In this document: positions 27,170 through 39,600 of the stretch, piece after piece
How the letters are laid out: each line of letters starts with the position of its first letter
Numbering within the stretch: position 1 is the first letter of the stretch
Source of the DNA: Mycobacterium gordonae
GTDB taxonomy: Bacteria; Actinomycetota; Actinomycetes; Mycobacteriales; Mycobacteriaceae
DNA length: 56,273 nucleotides
Assembly (NCBI RefSeq): GCF_001417955.2
Contig: NZ_LKTM01000267.1
Coordinates: forward strand, 1-56,273
Direction: 5' to 3'
The notes under the pieces: generated by a model
The model's database searches: none
What the model was told of the DNA's origin: nothing
Seen by the model: the letters and a program-made list of their open reading frames with translations, nothing else
Translations under genes and position numbers: made by a program

Positions 27170-27610
27170 ATGAGCGCCTATCAAACCGTGGTCGTAGGGA
27201 CTGACGGCTCAGATTCGTCGATGCGCGCGGTAGACAGGGCAGCTGCGATCGCGGGGTCGGACGCCAAACTGATCATCGCGTCGGCATATCTGCCGCAGCA
27301 CGAAGACGCTCGCGCCGTCGACGCCCTGAAGAGCGAGAGCTACAAGGTCACCGGCACCGGGCCGATCTACGAGATCCTGCACGACGCCAAGGAGCGGGCA
27401 CACAACGCCGGCGCCAAGAACGTCGAGGAGCGGGCCATCGAGGGTGCCCCGGTGGACGCGCTGGTGCAGCTCGCCGAGTCGGAGAAGGCAGACCTGCTGG
27501 TGGTCGGCAACGTCGGTCTGAGCACGATCGCGGGCCGGCTGCTGGGTTCGGTCCCGGCCAACGTCTCCCGCAAGGCCAAGGTCGATGTGCTGATCGTGCA
27601 CACCACCTGA
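27170..27610 (+). CDS. Universal stress protein (Rv1636/TB15.3-like)
   Basis: 146 residues, a single USP domain. VVVGTDGSDSSMRAVDRAAA opens the Rossmann-like fold and the nucleotide-binding glycine motif is LLVVGNVGLSTIAGRLLGSV with PANVSRKAKVDVLIVHT. The Rv1636 protein is known to bind cAMP and ATP in the cytosol and may buffer cAMP; a class III adenylate cyclase is encoded at 45886 in this window. A strong ribosome site (GGGAGGGTAA) sits just before ATG 27170. Confidence 0.95.
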   Translation: MSAYQTVVVGTDGSDSSMRAVDRAAAIAGSDAKLIIASAYLPQHEDARAVDALKSESYKVTGTGPIYEILHDAKERAHNAGAKNVEERAIEGAPVDALVQLAESEKADLLVVGNVGLSTIAGRLLGSVPANVSRKAKVDVLIVHTT

Positions 27611-27619
27611 GACCCTGGA

Positions 27620-28309
27620 CTACCAGCCGCGCTCGCGCCACTCCTGAATGTGCGGGCGTTCGGCGCCCAGCACCGTGTCATCACCGTGGCCGGGATAGAT
27701 CACGGTGGAGTCGTCGTACACGTCGAACACCCGGGTGGTGACGTCGTCGAGCAACTGCTCGAAGTCGCCGGGCTGCCAGGTCTTGCCGACGCCACCCGGG
27801 AACAGGCAGTCGCCGGTGAACAGGTGGGTCACCCCGCCGGTCGCGGACCCGTCCAGCGCCAGGGCGACCGAGCCCGGGGTGTGTCCGCGCAGGTGGATCA
27901 CGTCGAACGTCAGCTCTCCGATCCGCACCGTGTCGCCGTTCGCCAGCAATCGATCCGGCCGGACCGGAAGGGGCTCCGCGTCGATCTCGTGGGCGGCGGT
28001 CGGCGCTCCGGTGGCCTCGGCCACGGCTTCCAGGGCCTGCCAGTGGTCGAAGTGTTGGTGGCTGGTCAGAATGAGCGATAGCGTCGGCGCGTACCGTCGA
28101 ATCAGGTCGATCAGGACATCGGCGTCGTTCGCGGCGTCGATCAGCAGGGTTTCTCCGGTCGCGGAACAGGTGACCAGGTAAGCGTTGTTGTCCATCGGGC
28201 CGACCGAGGCCTTCACGATCGTCGCTCCGGGCAGCGTGCGTCGGGCCGCAGTGCCCGGTTCGACATGTCCGGTGTAATCGTCGCTGAGCTGGGAAGCGGT
28301 CATACCCAT
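27620..28309 (-). CDS. Metallo-beta-lactamase-fold hydrolase (glyoxalase II-like, Rv1637c family)
   Basis: About 229 residues. The metal-binding motif is TSHQHFDHWQAL (H-x-H-x-D-H); further ligands are the His in LRGHTPGSVAL, the Asp in FTGDCLFPGGVGKTW and the His in YPGHGDDT. This is the glyoxalase II-like branch of the fold, hydrolysing thioesters or related esters. Starts at 28309 or 28303 (MTASQLSDDYTGHVEPG) are both possible; the longer open frame upstream is unlikely because it would cross the uvrA promoter. Divergent from uvrA. Confidence 0.88.
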   Translation of the reverse strand: MGMTASQLSDDYTGHVEPGTAARRTLPGATIVKASVGPMDNNAYLVTCSATGETLLIDAANDADVLIDLIRRYAPTLSLILTSHQHFDHWQALEAVAEATGAPTAAHEIDAEPLPVRPDRLLANGDTVRIGELTFDVIHLRGHTPGSVALALDGSATGGVTHLFTGDCLFPGGVGKTWQPGDFEQLLDDVTTRVFDVYDDSTVIYPGHGDDTVLGAERPHIQEWRERGW

Positions 28310-28339
28310 GCACGCTACTTGGATGGCTGGCCGGGTTGC

Positions 28340-28362
28340 TTGTCGGTGGGGACACCTAGCAT
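28340..28362 (+). promoter_or_regulatory. RecA-NDp (PafBC-type) promoter of uvrA
   Basis: TTGTCGGTG (28340-28348), eight bases, TAGCAT (28357-28362): an exact match to TTGTCRGTG-N8-TAnnnT, identical to the uvrB element in the upstream box. It predicts a 5' leader of about 75 bases before GTG 28443. Confidence 0.75.
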
Positions 28363-28442
28363 GGAATGCGGCCTGCGCTCTGACTGTTCCGCTGTGATCG
28401 TTCAACGCCAGGGCCGTACGAGTTTGAGCTGAAAGGGGCAGC

Positions 28443-31349
<2,907 letters not shown>

Positions 31350-31450
31350 TACCCTGGCGCTGCACCGGCAAAACAACCTGCCGCGGACCACGGGCTACAA
31401 CATCGCCGTCGTGGCCGACCTGAGCCATCGGGCGATCCCAGGAAGCTGAT

Positions 31451-32026
31451 ATGACCCGTCACAGGACGATGCGCGCCGCCAGGGGCGGCAGCACGATTAT
31501 CCGGGTAGTGAGCTTCGCTGCTGTTGTTGCGGTGACAGGATGTCACGTGGACAGACCGTACGAACCGACCCCGCCCGCGGAGGCGACGCAGGCCCTCCAG
31601 CAACTCAAAGCTTTGCCCTCACTCGAGGACACCACGGCTCAGGTGCAGGCCGCGATGGACGAAATCACCGCAGCCGCAAGCAGATTGATTCCCGAAATGA
31701 AGTGGGAGACGCTGCACGAGGGGACCACCGGAAATTGTGAGCGACCCTACGAACATACGGATGGACAGCGATACTTCCTGCCGGATCGTGTCGCAGAGAA
31801 CGTCGCGGTGTCGGAGCAGGCCTGGACGGCGATAGTCCAGGCGGCGAAGGAGTCGGCGGCGAAGATCGGCGCCACCGACGTTCAGGTCATGAGAAACCAG
31901 GCGGGAGATCACGATGTCTGGTTCTCCGGACCGACCGGCGTCTTCATCAAGATCGGTTACGCCGGCAACCTGGGGGTCGCGGGCTACACCGGTTGCCGGT
32001 TACCGCGGGACAAGAAGACGGGCTGA
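31451..32026 (+). CDS. Putative lipoprotein (LppA/LppV-like)
   Basis: 191 residues. A basic N-terminus and hydrophobic stretch (IIRVVSFAAVVAVTGC) end in a lipobox-like VTGC, predicting a lipid-anchored Cys at about residue 31. The exported part has KALPSLEDTTAQVQAAMDEI, then a C-terminal block with GATDVQVMRNQAGDHDVWFS, PTGVFIKIGYAG and a final TGCRLP. That pattern resembles the mycobacterial LppA/LppB/LppV lipoprotein family. The mature part has at least one Cys pair (NCERPY, TGCRL). Function unknown. The stop is two bases before the next, frameshifted gene. Confidence 0.75.
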   Translation: MTRHRTMRAARGGSTIIRVVSFAAVVAVTGCHVDRPYEPTPPAEATQALQQLKALPSLEDTTAQVQAAMDEITAAASRLIPEMKWETLHEGTTGNCERPYEHTDGQRYFLPDRVAENVAVSEQAWTAIVQAAKESAAKIGATDVQVMRNQAGDHDVWFSGPTGVFIKIGYAGNLGVAGYTGCRLPRDKKTG

Positions 32027-32028
32027 TC

Positions 32029-32263
32029 GTGGCCGGACGTGACGGGTTCGAGGAACTCGGCCTCAAGGTGCAGCGCGCCCAGTCGGCGCCGGAGCAAGGT
32101 CCGCGGCGTCGGTGCGGCCGACGGCATACGAGTGGTGGTCGATGCCGAGAACCGGTTGCTGACGGTGCCCGACGAAGCCGCCATCCTGGCCGCCTACAAC
32201 GCCGCCGTGGACGACGATGCGTACTTCGAAGAACGGCATCGCCGGGGCTGGCGCGATCGCTGA
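32029..32263 (+). pseudogene. Frameshifted YbaB/EbfC-like small protein gene
   Basis: Two overlapping frames each carry half of one small protein. From GTG 32029 the first frame gives VAGRDGFEELGLKVQRAQSA and then degenerates. The frame one base over gives KVRGVGAADGIRVVVDAENR, followed by LLTVPDEAAILAAYNAAVDD, to the stop at 32263. Together they look like a YbaB/EbfC-type nucleoid-associated protein of about 77 residues (possibly the counterpart of Rv1638A). The switch must occur near 32085-32095. An open frame from 32039 covers the second half but has an implausible Arg/Ser-rich start. Sequencing error, true pseudogene or programmed frameshift are all possible. Confidence 0.55.
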
Positions 32264-32264
32264 G

Positions 32265-33146
32265 TCAGCGTCGTAGCGCTGCTGCCGCCTCCTGCGTCTG
32301 GGCGCCCTCGCCGCGGGCCAGTGCGATCGTGGCCGCCAGCATGGCCGCGATCGCCACCGGCAGCGCGACCGCTCCGACACCATGCGCCGTCAGATGCTCA
32401 CCGAGCACTACGACGCCCAGCATCACCGCGACCACCGGCTCGCCGACCAGCATGATGGGGACCGACGCCTGCAACGCCCCGGCGTGAAAGGCCCACTGCT
32501 GCAGCACTGTCGCCACGACCGCCAGGACTACCAGCACGTACGGCGCCGGCGAGGTGAAAAGGGCGTGCCACCCGCCGACCGCATAGCGGTGCGTGCACGT
32601 CTTGGTGAGCACGGCGATCATTCCGAGCAGCAGGGCCACCGCCACGCCCAGCCACGAGGCGCGGACTCGGCCGTCGGTCCGACGGGCGGCCAGCACCGCC
32701 ACGAGCACCGGCACTGCCGCCCCGACAGCCAGCGTCCAGGCCGGCGTCGGCGGGTGATAGTTTCCTTCCCGCGGCCGCCCCACCAGCACGAACACGGCGA
32801 GGGAGGCGGTCAGCAACGACGCCCAGGCCCATTCGGAGCCGGGCACGCGGTGCCCCAGTCGAACCGCACTGAGCGGCAGGACGAACAGCAACGAGGAGAC
32901 CAGCATCGGTTGCACCAGCAGCAGCGATCCGTGCGCGAGGGCCATGGCTTGAAACGCGTATCCGGCAGTGGCGGCGGCCGTGCCCGCCCACCACAACCGG
33001 TCTCGGAGGACGGCAACGGCGCCGGGTCCGCCGTCGAGCGCGGGATTCTGCAGGGCGGCCTGCCGGACGACGATGCCCACCGCCGCGACAAACGATGCCA
33101 GCAACGCCGAGCCGATCGCGACCGCATGCGACATCAGCCAGTCCAT
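32265..33146 (-). CDS. DMT-family (EamA-like) membrane transporter
   Basis: 293 residues with about ten hydrophobic segments and no soluble domain. The repeat halves of the drug/metabolite transporter fold are visible: an early LLVQPMLVSSLLFVLPLSAV and a late SVPIMLVGEPVVAVMLGVVV, each with the small-residue and Pro pattern of EamA domains. Substrate unknown. The ATG at 33146 has no obvious alternative. It converges on the YbaB-like remnant and follows the AlkZ-like gene in the same direction. Confidence 0.75.
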   Translation of the reverse strand: MDWLMSHAVAIGSALLASFVAAVGIVVRQAALQNPALDGGPGAVAVLRDRLWWAGTAAATAGYAFQAMALAHGSLLLVQPMLVSSLLFVLPLSAVRLGHRVPGSEWAWASLLTASLAVFVLVGRPREGNYHPPTPAWTLAVGAAVPVLVAVLAARRTDGRVRASWLGVAVALLLGMIAVLTKTCTHRYAVGGWHALFTSPAPYVLVVLAVVATVLQQWAFHAGALQASVPIMLVGEPVVAVMLGVVVLGEHLTAHGVGAVALPVAIAAMLAATIALARGEGAQTQEAAAALRR

Positions 33147-33180
33147 GGTGCTCGCATACCCGGTGTCCCGTCCTTCGATG

Positions 33181-34350
33181 TCACCGCTGCGGAACCGACT
33201 TCGACAACGGGGAGGGGAAACGCGCGTTGATCCGGACCCCGTCCAGCCAGTCGGTGAGTTGATCGGCCCGCTGCTGTAGAGATCGCCGCGCCTCGGCGCC
33301 GGGATCTTCCAGCAACTGCAGGTGGACGCGCGCCCGGTCGTCCTGGCACCAGCCGCCGACTACCCGCCCGTTCCACCATGCGGTGGGCCCGGCGTTGCCG
33401 TTGCTGTCGAAGACCTGACCGCGATGGTCACCTAAATACCAGTCCCGCTCCGACCAGCCCATCGTGGTGCAGTCCAGACCCGGGAGCAGCGCGCTCCACG
33501 GGGGCACCTCGGGCTCGACCGCCAAGTCGTTGGCCAAGGCGTATCCGGCGCCGCCATGCAGGTCCACCTCGACGGCGCCGATGGTGGCCAGCGCTGCCCG
33601 CACCGCCGTCAGCGTGGTGCCGAACCACCACTTGATGTCGGTGACGGTCGCCGGACCGAATGTCTGCAGCCACCGGCGGATCAACTCGGCCCGCGCAGCG
33701 GCCTCGGGTAGGGGTGTGCCGTGCTCGGTCAGCCAATTTCTGGCGGCGCTCCACCGGGGGCGCGACGCGGTCCAGCCCCCGTCGTTGGGGCCACGCACGA
33801 TGTCCCCGCGCGCCGACAGCACCGTCAACACCCGCGGGGCTACCGGAACTGAACCGCCCCAACGCTTTCCGGGTGCCGGATCGTAGCTGCCGGCCAGCTC
33901 CGGCAGCGCGGCCCGCAGTTCGGTGCTGCTGGCCGGCCCGTGCTCGGACAAGTGACGCAGCACCGCGGCGCACGCCTGATCGAGCCAACCGTCGCCGTCG
34001 GTGGTCACTTCGGCCTTGTGCAGGTCGGCGACCAGTCGGCGGCGCTCGTTGTCGGCAACCTGGCCGCTGGCCGCCGCCTGGACCAGCGCCACGTCGTCGG
34101 AGTTCACCACCCACAGCGTCCTACGCATCGCCAGATGCTTGAGCGCAGAACGCTTTTCGTATAACACGCGATCGAGGTCGGTGGTGGAGAAGCCGCGGCA
34201 GCGCGCCCACAGCGACAGGTACGGGGTGGCGGGATCGGTGGCGTGCAGTCCGATCAGCCCGGCGGTGACGCGGGACACCGAACCGGTGCCGGACAGAAAG
34301 TGTCTGCGCGCCAACCGGTTCCGGCGCTCCGCGATGCTGAATTTACGCAT
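33181..34350 (-). CDS. Winged-helix (HTH_42) protein, AlkZ/YcaQ-related
   Basis: 389 residues of the HTH_42 superfamily, which contains the DNA glycosylases AlkZ and YcaQ. Family features are the N-terminal RNRLARRHFL, GLHATDPATPYLSLWARCRG, the helix MRRTLWVVNSDDV, the middle winged-helix SSTELRAALPELAG, and the C-terminal WSALLPGLDCTTMGWSERDW with DSNGNAGPTAWWNGRVVGGW. AlkZ-type enzymes excise alkylated bases or unhook interstrand crosslinks. Many relatives are uncharacterised, so activity is inferred only. Its position near uvrA fits a repair role. Confidence 0.75.
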   Translation of the reverse strand: MRKFSIAERRNRLARRHFLSGTGSVSRVTAGLIGLHATDPATPYLSLWARCRGFSTTDLDRVLYEKRSALKHLAMRRTLWVVNSDDVALVQAAASGQVADNERRRLVADLHKAEVTTDGDGWLDQACAAVLRHLSEHGPASSTELRAALPELAGSYDPAPGKRWGGSVPVAPRVLTVLSARGDIVRGPNDGGWTASRPRWSAARNWLTEHGTPLPEAAARAELIRRWLQTFGPATVTDIKWWFGTTLTAVRAALATIGAVEVDLHGGAGYALANDLAVEPEVPPWSALLPGLDCTTMGWSERDWYLGDHRGQVFDSNGNAGPTAWWNGRVVGGWCQDDRARVHLQLLEDPGAEARRSLQQRADQLTDWLDGVRINARFPSPLSKSVPQR

Positions 34351-34358
34351 ACGCCGTG

Positions 34359-34589
34359 TCAGTCATCGGTGCGCATGGATTCCCTGATCTTGGCCAGGCG
34401 CTCCGCGGCCGCCCGTTGGCGCTCCTCGTACTGCTCCTCCAGGGATCTGCCTTCGGCGGTTTCGGCCGCGAGTTCCTCGGCGCCCTGGGCGGCCCCGAAG
34501 CGCGTCTCGATCTTCTCGCGCACCGAGTCGAACGTCGGCACGCCAGAGTCGTCGTATCCGGGGTCGGGGGGAGACGGTTGGTCCGGCAT
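34359..34589 (-). CDS. Small conserved-looking acidic protein of unknown function
   Basis: 76 residues from ATG 34589 (MPDQPSPPDPGYDDSGVPTF). A Pro-rich start is followed by a long charged helix (VREKIETRFGAAQGAEELAA, RSLEEQYEERQRAAAERLAK) likely to form a coiled coil. No membrane segment. I do not recognise the family. A GTG start at 34610 would overlap the upstream membrane protein gene by 11 bases. Codon use and the tight spacing between neighbours support it as real. Confidence 0.6.
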   Translation of the reverse strand: MPDQPSPPDPGYDDSGVPTFDSVREKIETRFGAAQGAEELAAETAEGRSLEEQYEERQRAAAERLAKIRESMRTDD

Positions 34590-34599
34590 GTTCGACACG

Positions 34600-35037
34600 T
34601 TACTGGTCACCGGCGCCGGGACCGCCCTGCCGCGCGAGGTAACGCACCATCTGCTGCCAGTAGAGCATCGTCAGTGCCATCTGCACCGCCACGGCGATCA
34701 CCGCGGGACGCACTTGACGCCGGCGCGCGGCGACCACCCCGACCGCTGCCGCCGCCGAGGTCGCGACGCTCACCACCATGGCGCTGTCGCGGGGGCGGCG
34801 GCTGATCCACAGTTCCTCACCCAGCATCGCCCGAGTGGCCCAGGCGCGGTGGTGTTGCGGCTTGCCGAACACAAACGGGTTGATCGCCAGCCACGCGGCG
34901 AGCAGCAACGCGTGGCTCCGTCGCCGGGTCCAGACCGGAACCAGAATCAGAGGTGTGCCGGCCCAGCGGGTCCAGGCGCTCCACGGGTGGCAGTGCCGTG
35001 CGAAGATGGCGCGCCGGATGCGGGCGACTCGGGACAC
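34600..35037 (-). CDS. Small membrane protein (DUF6653-like)
   Basis: 145 residues. It begins with a basic segment and CHPWSAWTRWAGTPLILVPV. Three or four hydrophobic stretches follow (ALLLAAWLAINPFVFGKP, MVVSVATSAAAAVGVVAARR, VIAVAVQMALTMLYW). The HPxSxxTR pattern reminds me of DUF6653 proteins; function unknown. It lies in a run of minus-strand genes, four bases after the esterase gene stop, so the cluster 34359-36549 is probably one transcript. Confidence 0.6.
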   Translation of the reverse strand: MSRVARIRRAIFARHCHPWSAWTRWAGTPLILVPVWTRRRSHALLLAAWLAINPFVFGKPQHHRAWATRAMLGEELWISRRPRDSAMVVSVATSAAAAVGVVAARRRQVRPAVIAVAVQMALTMLYWQQMVRYLARQGGPGAGDQ

Positions 35038-35040
35038 CGG

Positions 35041-36549
35041 TTACCGTCCGGCCGCGACCACTTGCGCATTGGACGGTCCGGCCGGGGGCGGGGGAGTGTC
35101 GTTGCCCGGCAACGGAATCCGTGGCACCCCCGGGGTGCCCAGGCGCCCAGCCAGCCATGGCAGCGCCGCGGCGAAGGCCTGATCCGCGAATGGCCAGTCA
35201 TGCTTGCCCGGTTGCGCGATCACCGCGCAGTCGATGTCGTAGGAGCGACCGAGCGCACACAACGCGTTGGCGGCCGCGGTCTGGTTGCTGGGGTTGGCCG
35301 CGGCGTCACGACCGGCCTGCCGCATGGCCGGTGTATCGGCGATCGGCAGTTCGCGGTGCGCGGGAATCGCGAACCATCCCGCAACCCCGCTGTACGGGCC
35401 ATGCCGGGTGATCACGGTGGTCGGGTCGAATGCCGCCCAAGCCTCGGCGTTGCCACCGAACAGCCGGGATATCGTCTCTTCCTTGTTCCCCGCATTGGGA
35501 TAGAGGTCGCCTGCCACGTCGACGAACGAACTGAACATGCCGGGATGCATGACGGTCAGATCCACCGCGCAGGTCCCACCCATCGACCAGCCCACGATGC
35601 CCCAGTTGGGTTGTTCGGGGCTGGAGCCGAATTTTGAAACCATAAAGGGCACAACATCTTTCGTCAGATGGTCGGCGGCGTTGCCGCGTCGCCCGTTGAC
35701 GCACTCGGTGTCGTTGTTGAAAGCGCCGCCGGAGTCCACGAACACCAGCACCGGAGCATTGCCGTCGTGCGCCGCCGCGAAGGCGTCGGCGGTTCGCACC
35801 GCATTGCCGGCCCGTACCCAATCGGCGGGGGTGTTGAACTGGCCGCCGATCATCATCACTGTCGGCAGCCGCGGCGGGGGATTCGTCGCGAACCAAGCCG
35901 GCGGCAGGTACACCAACTCACCGCGATGCTTGAAGTGCGACGCATCGGAAGGGATGACGACGGGCACCACGCTGCCGTGGGCGGGGCGAAGGCCCTTGCC
36001 CATCATCGCGGCGACGGTGACCGGATCGGTCTGGTCGGGCAGTGGGCCGGACGTGAGCTGACCCCACGCGGCCTGCACCGTGGGGAAGTAGCCGACCCAC
36101 ATGTTGAGCGTCAGCGCCGTACTGAACAGGGACAGCGGCACGGCCAGCAGCGCCACGCCACGCCGCCACCAGTGCGCGCTGCGCCACCCGAGCACCAGCA
36201 CCGTCACGGCCATTCCGGCCAACCCGGCCCACACCCACAGCGCGCCCGGGGCCGGTTCGGTGGAGAGCCGGCTGACATACACGCGCGTCCCGTACGCCGC
36301 CCCCGCGCCCGCCACCGTCGCCAGCGGCAGCCAGCGCAGCCGCCACACCCGCGTCCGCCAGCCGATCGCCACCAACAGCGCCACGCCGGTCACGACCTGA
36401 ACGGTGATCGGCACCCAGCCGTGCATCAGGGAGGTGTGACTGAAGGCCTGCGTCGAGAACCCGTCAGCCGACGCAGCGTGCGCCAATTCATGAGGCGTCG
36501 ACGCGGTCACAGGTTCATTGTTGTTCGCCGGGATCCCATCCGGGAACAT
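35041..36549 (-). CDS. Membrane-anchored alpha/beta-hydrolase (esterase D/Rv1639c-like)
   Basis: 502 residues. The N-terminal quarter has about four membrane helices (VPITVQVVTGVALLVAIGW, WVWAGLAGMAVTVLVLGW and others). The rest is an esterase D/antigen 85-like hydrolase: the nucleophile elbow is GIVGWSMGGTCAVDLTVMHP (catalytic Ser), acids lie in the DVAGDLYPNAG region and near ALGRSYDID, and the catalytic His is in QPGKHDWPFAD. The fold resembles mycolyltransferases, so envelope lipid or ester substrates at the outer face are plausible. It is syntenic with Rv1639c. Start ATG 36549; later Met (MHGWVPIT) would lose little. Confidence 0.82.
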   Translation of the reverse strand: MFPDGIPANNNEPVTASTPHELAHAASADGFSTQAFSHTSLMHGWVPITVQVVTGVALLVAIGWRTRVWRLRWLPLATVAGAGAAYGTRVYVSRLSTEPAPGALWVWAGLAGMAVTVLVLGWRSAHWWRRGVALLAVPLSLFSTALTLNMWVGYFPTVQAAWGQLTSGPLPDQTDPVTVAAMMGKGLRPAHGSVVPVVIPSDASHFKHRGELVYLPPAWFATNPPPRLPTVMMIGGQFNTPADWVRAGNAVRTADAFAAAHDGNAPVLVFVDSGGAFNNDTECVNGRRGNAADHLTKDVVPFMVSKFGSSPEQPNWGIVGWSMGGTCAVDLTVMHPGMFSSFVDVAGDLYPNAGNKEETISRLFGGNAEAWAAFDPTTVITRHGPYSGVAGWFAIPAHRELPIADTPAMRQAGRDAAANPSNQTAAANALCALGRSYDIDCAVIAQPGKHDWPFADQAFAAALPWLAGRLGTPGVPRIPLPGNDTPPPPAGPSNAQVVAAGR

Positions 36550-36606
36550 GTTTCCGCACTATTTCCTGTGAGTTAACTGAGCCCGGGCGGGTCAGCTAAG
36601 CCGGAG

Positions 36607-39600
36607 CTAGCGCGGCTTGGCGAGCGGGAACGGCAGGGTCTCGCGGATGCTGCGCCCGGTGATCAGCATGACCACCCTGTCGACGCCCATTCCGAGGCCT
36701 CCGGTGGGGGGCATCGCGTACTCCATCGCCTGCAGGAAGTCCTCGTCGAGCTCCATCGCCTCCGGATCGCCGCCGGCGGCCAGCAGCGACTGCTCCTCGA
36801 GGCGGCGCCGTTGCTCGACGGGGTCGGTGAGCTCGCTGTAGGCGGTGCCCAGCTCGACGCCCCACGCCACCAGGTCCCAGCGTTCGGCCACCCCGCGCTT
36901 GCTGCGATGTGGCCTGGTCAGCGGTGATACCGAGGTCGGAAAGTCGATGTAGAACGTCGGGTGCTCGGTGCGGTCCTCGACGAGGTGTTCGTAGAGTTCC
37001 AGCACGACCGCGCCGGCGTCCCAGTACCCGCGGTAGGGGATGCGCGCCGCGTCGCACAGCTTGCGCAGGGTCTTCAGGGTGGTGTCGGCATCGATGTGCT
37101 CACCGAGGGCCTCGGACACCGCGTCATGCACGGTCTTCACCGGCCACACCCCGGAGATGTCGACCGGCTCGAGCCTGGCCCCGTAGCTAATCGAATCATC
37201 CTGAGTTCTGGGGCGTAGCGCGATCTGGGCGCCGTTGGCGGCCTGGGCCGCGTTCTGGATCAGTTCGCGGCAGCCGTCGATCCACACCGTGTAGTCGGCG
37301 TGCGCCTGGTAGGCCTCCAGCAGCGTGAACTCGGGATTGTGGCTGAAGTCGACGCCCTCGTTACGGAAGGCGCGGCCGAGTTCGAAGACCCGCTCCACGC
37401 CGCCGACGCACAGGCGCTTGAGGTACAACTCCGGCGCGATTCGAAGGAAGAGGTCCATCGCGTAGGCGTTGATGTGGGTCACGAACGGACGGGCGGTGGC
37501 ACCGCCATGCACCTGCTGGAGCATGGGCGTCTCGACCTCGATGAAGCCCTTGGCGAACAGGGTCTCGCGGATGGACCTCAGGGCACTGCTGCGCGCCGTG
37601 ATCAGGTGGCGCGATTCGGCGTTGACGGCCAAATCGACGTACCGGGTCCGTACCCGGGCTTCCGGGTCGGTGAGTCCCTTCCACTTGTCCGGCAGCGGCC
37701 GCAGGCATTTGCCGGTCAGCCGCCAGTGCGTGACGATCAGCGACCGGGTCCCTTTATCGCTGAACCCCATCCGCCCGGTGGCTTCCACCAGGTCGCCCAG
37801 GTCGATCGCCGCGTTGAAGTCGGCCGCCCGGCCCTGCTCCAGGCGCGAATTGTCCAGCAGCAGCTGCATCTCGCCCGACCAGTCGCGCAGGTGCGCGAAC
37901 AGCACCCCGCCGTAGTTGCGCACCCGGAGGATACGTCCGGCCACCGAGACCGAAGCCCCGTCTTCGGCGGCGAGCGCCTGTGCGACGGTGTGACTGGGCG
38001 GCTCGCCCACCGGGTACGCCTCGATGCCGCTGTCCTGCAGCTTCTTCAGCTTGGCCAGCCGGACCCGCACCTGTTCGGGCTGGCGGCGCCGCATGTCATC
38101 GCTCCCCGGCAGGTCTGCCACCTGTAGTCCGCTGACGTCAGGTGCCGTTCCGTCGGGGTGCAACAGCCCGCTGTCCACCAACTGCTGCGGTACGGCCGGG
38201 TGGTGGCCGGTGTGCACTTTGTCGCGCCGGGTGAAGGGCAACGTCAGGAAGCCCTCGGCGAACGCCGACGCGACGCCGACCTTGGGTATCAATCGAGCGT
38301 CGTCGTAGCAGGCAAAACGTGGCACCCACTCGGGCTGGTACTTCATGTTCGAGCGGTACAGGGTTTCGATCTGCCACCAGCGCGAAAAGAAGATCAACAG
38401 TCCTCGCCACAGCCGTGCAATCGGGCCCGCTCCCAATTGTTCGCCCTGCTCGAACGCTGAGCGAAACATCGCGAAGTTCAGCGAAATCCGGTTGATCCCG
38501 AGGCTCTCGGCGTGCAGCGCAAGCTCGCTGACCATCAGTTCGATGGTGCCGTTGGGGGATTCCCGGGAGCGGCGCATCACGTCCAGTGAGGCGCCCGTAT
38601 TACCCCACGGAACCAATGACAGCATCGCCACCACCTGGTTGGCCGGGCCGATCGCCTCCACCAAGAGGCAGTCACCGTCAGCCGGATCTCCCAGCCGGCC
38701 CAGCGCCATGGAGAAGCCCCGCTCGGTTTCGGTGTCACGCCAGGAGTCCGCGCGCTCGACGGTCTGCGCCATCTCGTCCCGGGGAATGTCGCGGTGCCGG
38801 CGGATGCGCACCGTCAGCCCGGCCCGGCGAGCGCGTGTCACCGCTTGGCGCACCCCGCGCATCTCCGGGCCGGACAACTTGAATTCGGCCGGCCGCAGAA
38901 TCGCCTCGTCGCCGAGCACCAGGGCGTTGAGGCCGGCTTCCCGATATACCTGGGCGCCTTCGGAACTGGCGCCCATGACCCCCGGCGACCAGCCGTAGGT
39001 CTGGCAGAGTTCCATCCAGGCCGCGACGGCCTGCGACCACGCCCGCGGGTCGCCGATCGGGTCGCCACTGGCCAGGCAGACCCCGAGTTCGACCCGGTAG
39101 GCGATCGCGGCGCGACCGCTGGGGGCGAAGATCACCGACTTGTCGCGGCGGGTGGCGAAGTAGGCCAGCGAATCGTTCTTCCCCCAGAGTTCGACGAGCC
39201 CGCGGATGGCGGACTCGTCCTCACCAGTCAGCGCGTTGTCGGCGCGCTGCGACAGAAACAGCACGACGGTGGCGGCGATCAGTGCAAACGCGCCGAACAA
39301 CCCGAAGATCGCGTTGAGGAAGACGTGCGGCCGGCCGGTGAACAGGTCTGGATCGGCGAATCCGAAGCCGACGACGCGGTTTGCCACGTACGGCAACCGG
39401 TCGGGCGCCGCCAGCGTCCCGGGAAACATCTCGACCAGTCCCCAGGACGCCAGGATCCCGATGGCGCCCCCGACCAGCAACACGCCCGCCGCGCGGAACA
39501 GCGCGCCACGGCGGACCTTGGCCCAGAACTCCCGATAGCCCAGGACCAGTAGCACGATGGTCACGACATGGAAGGCAAACCCGAGGTTCTCGCCGAATGC

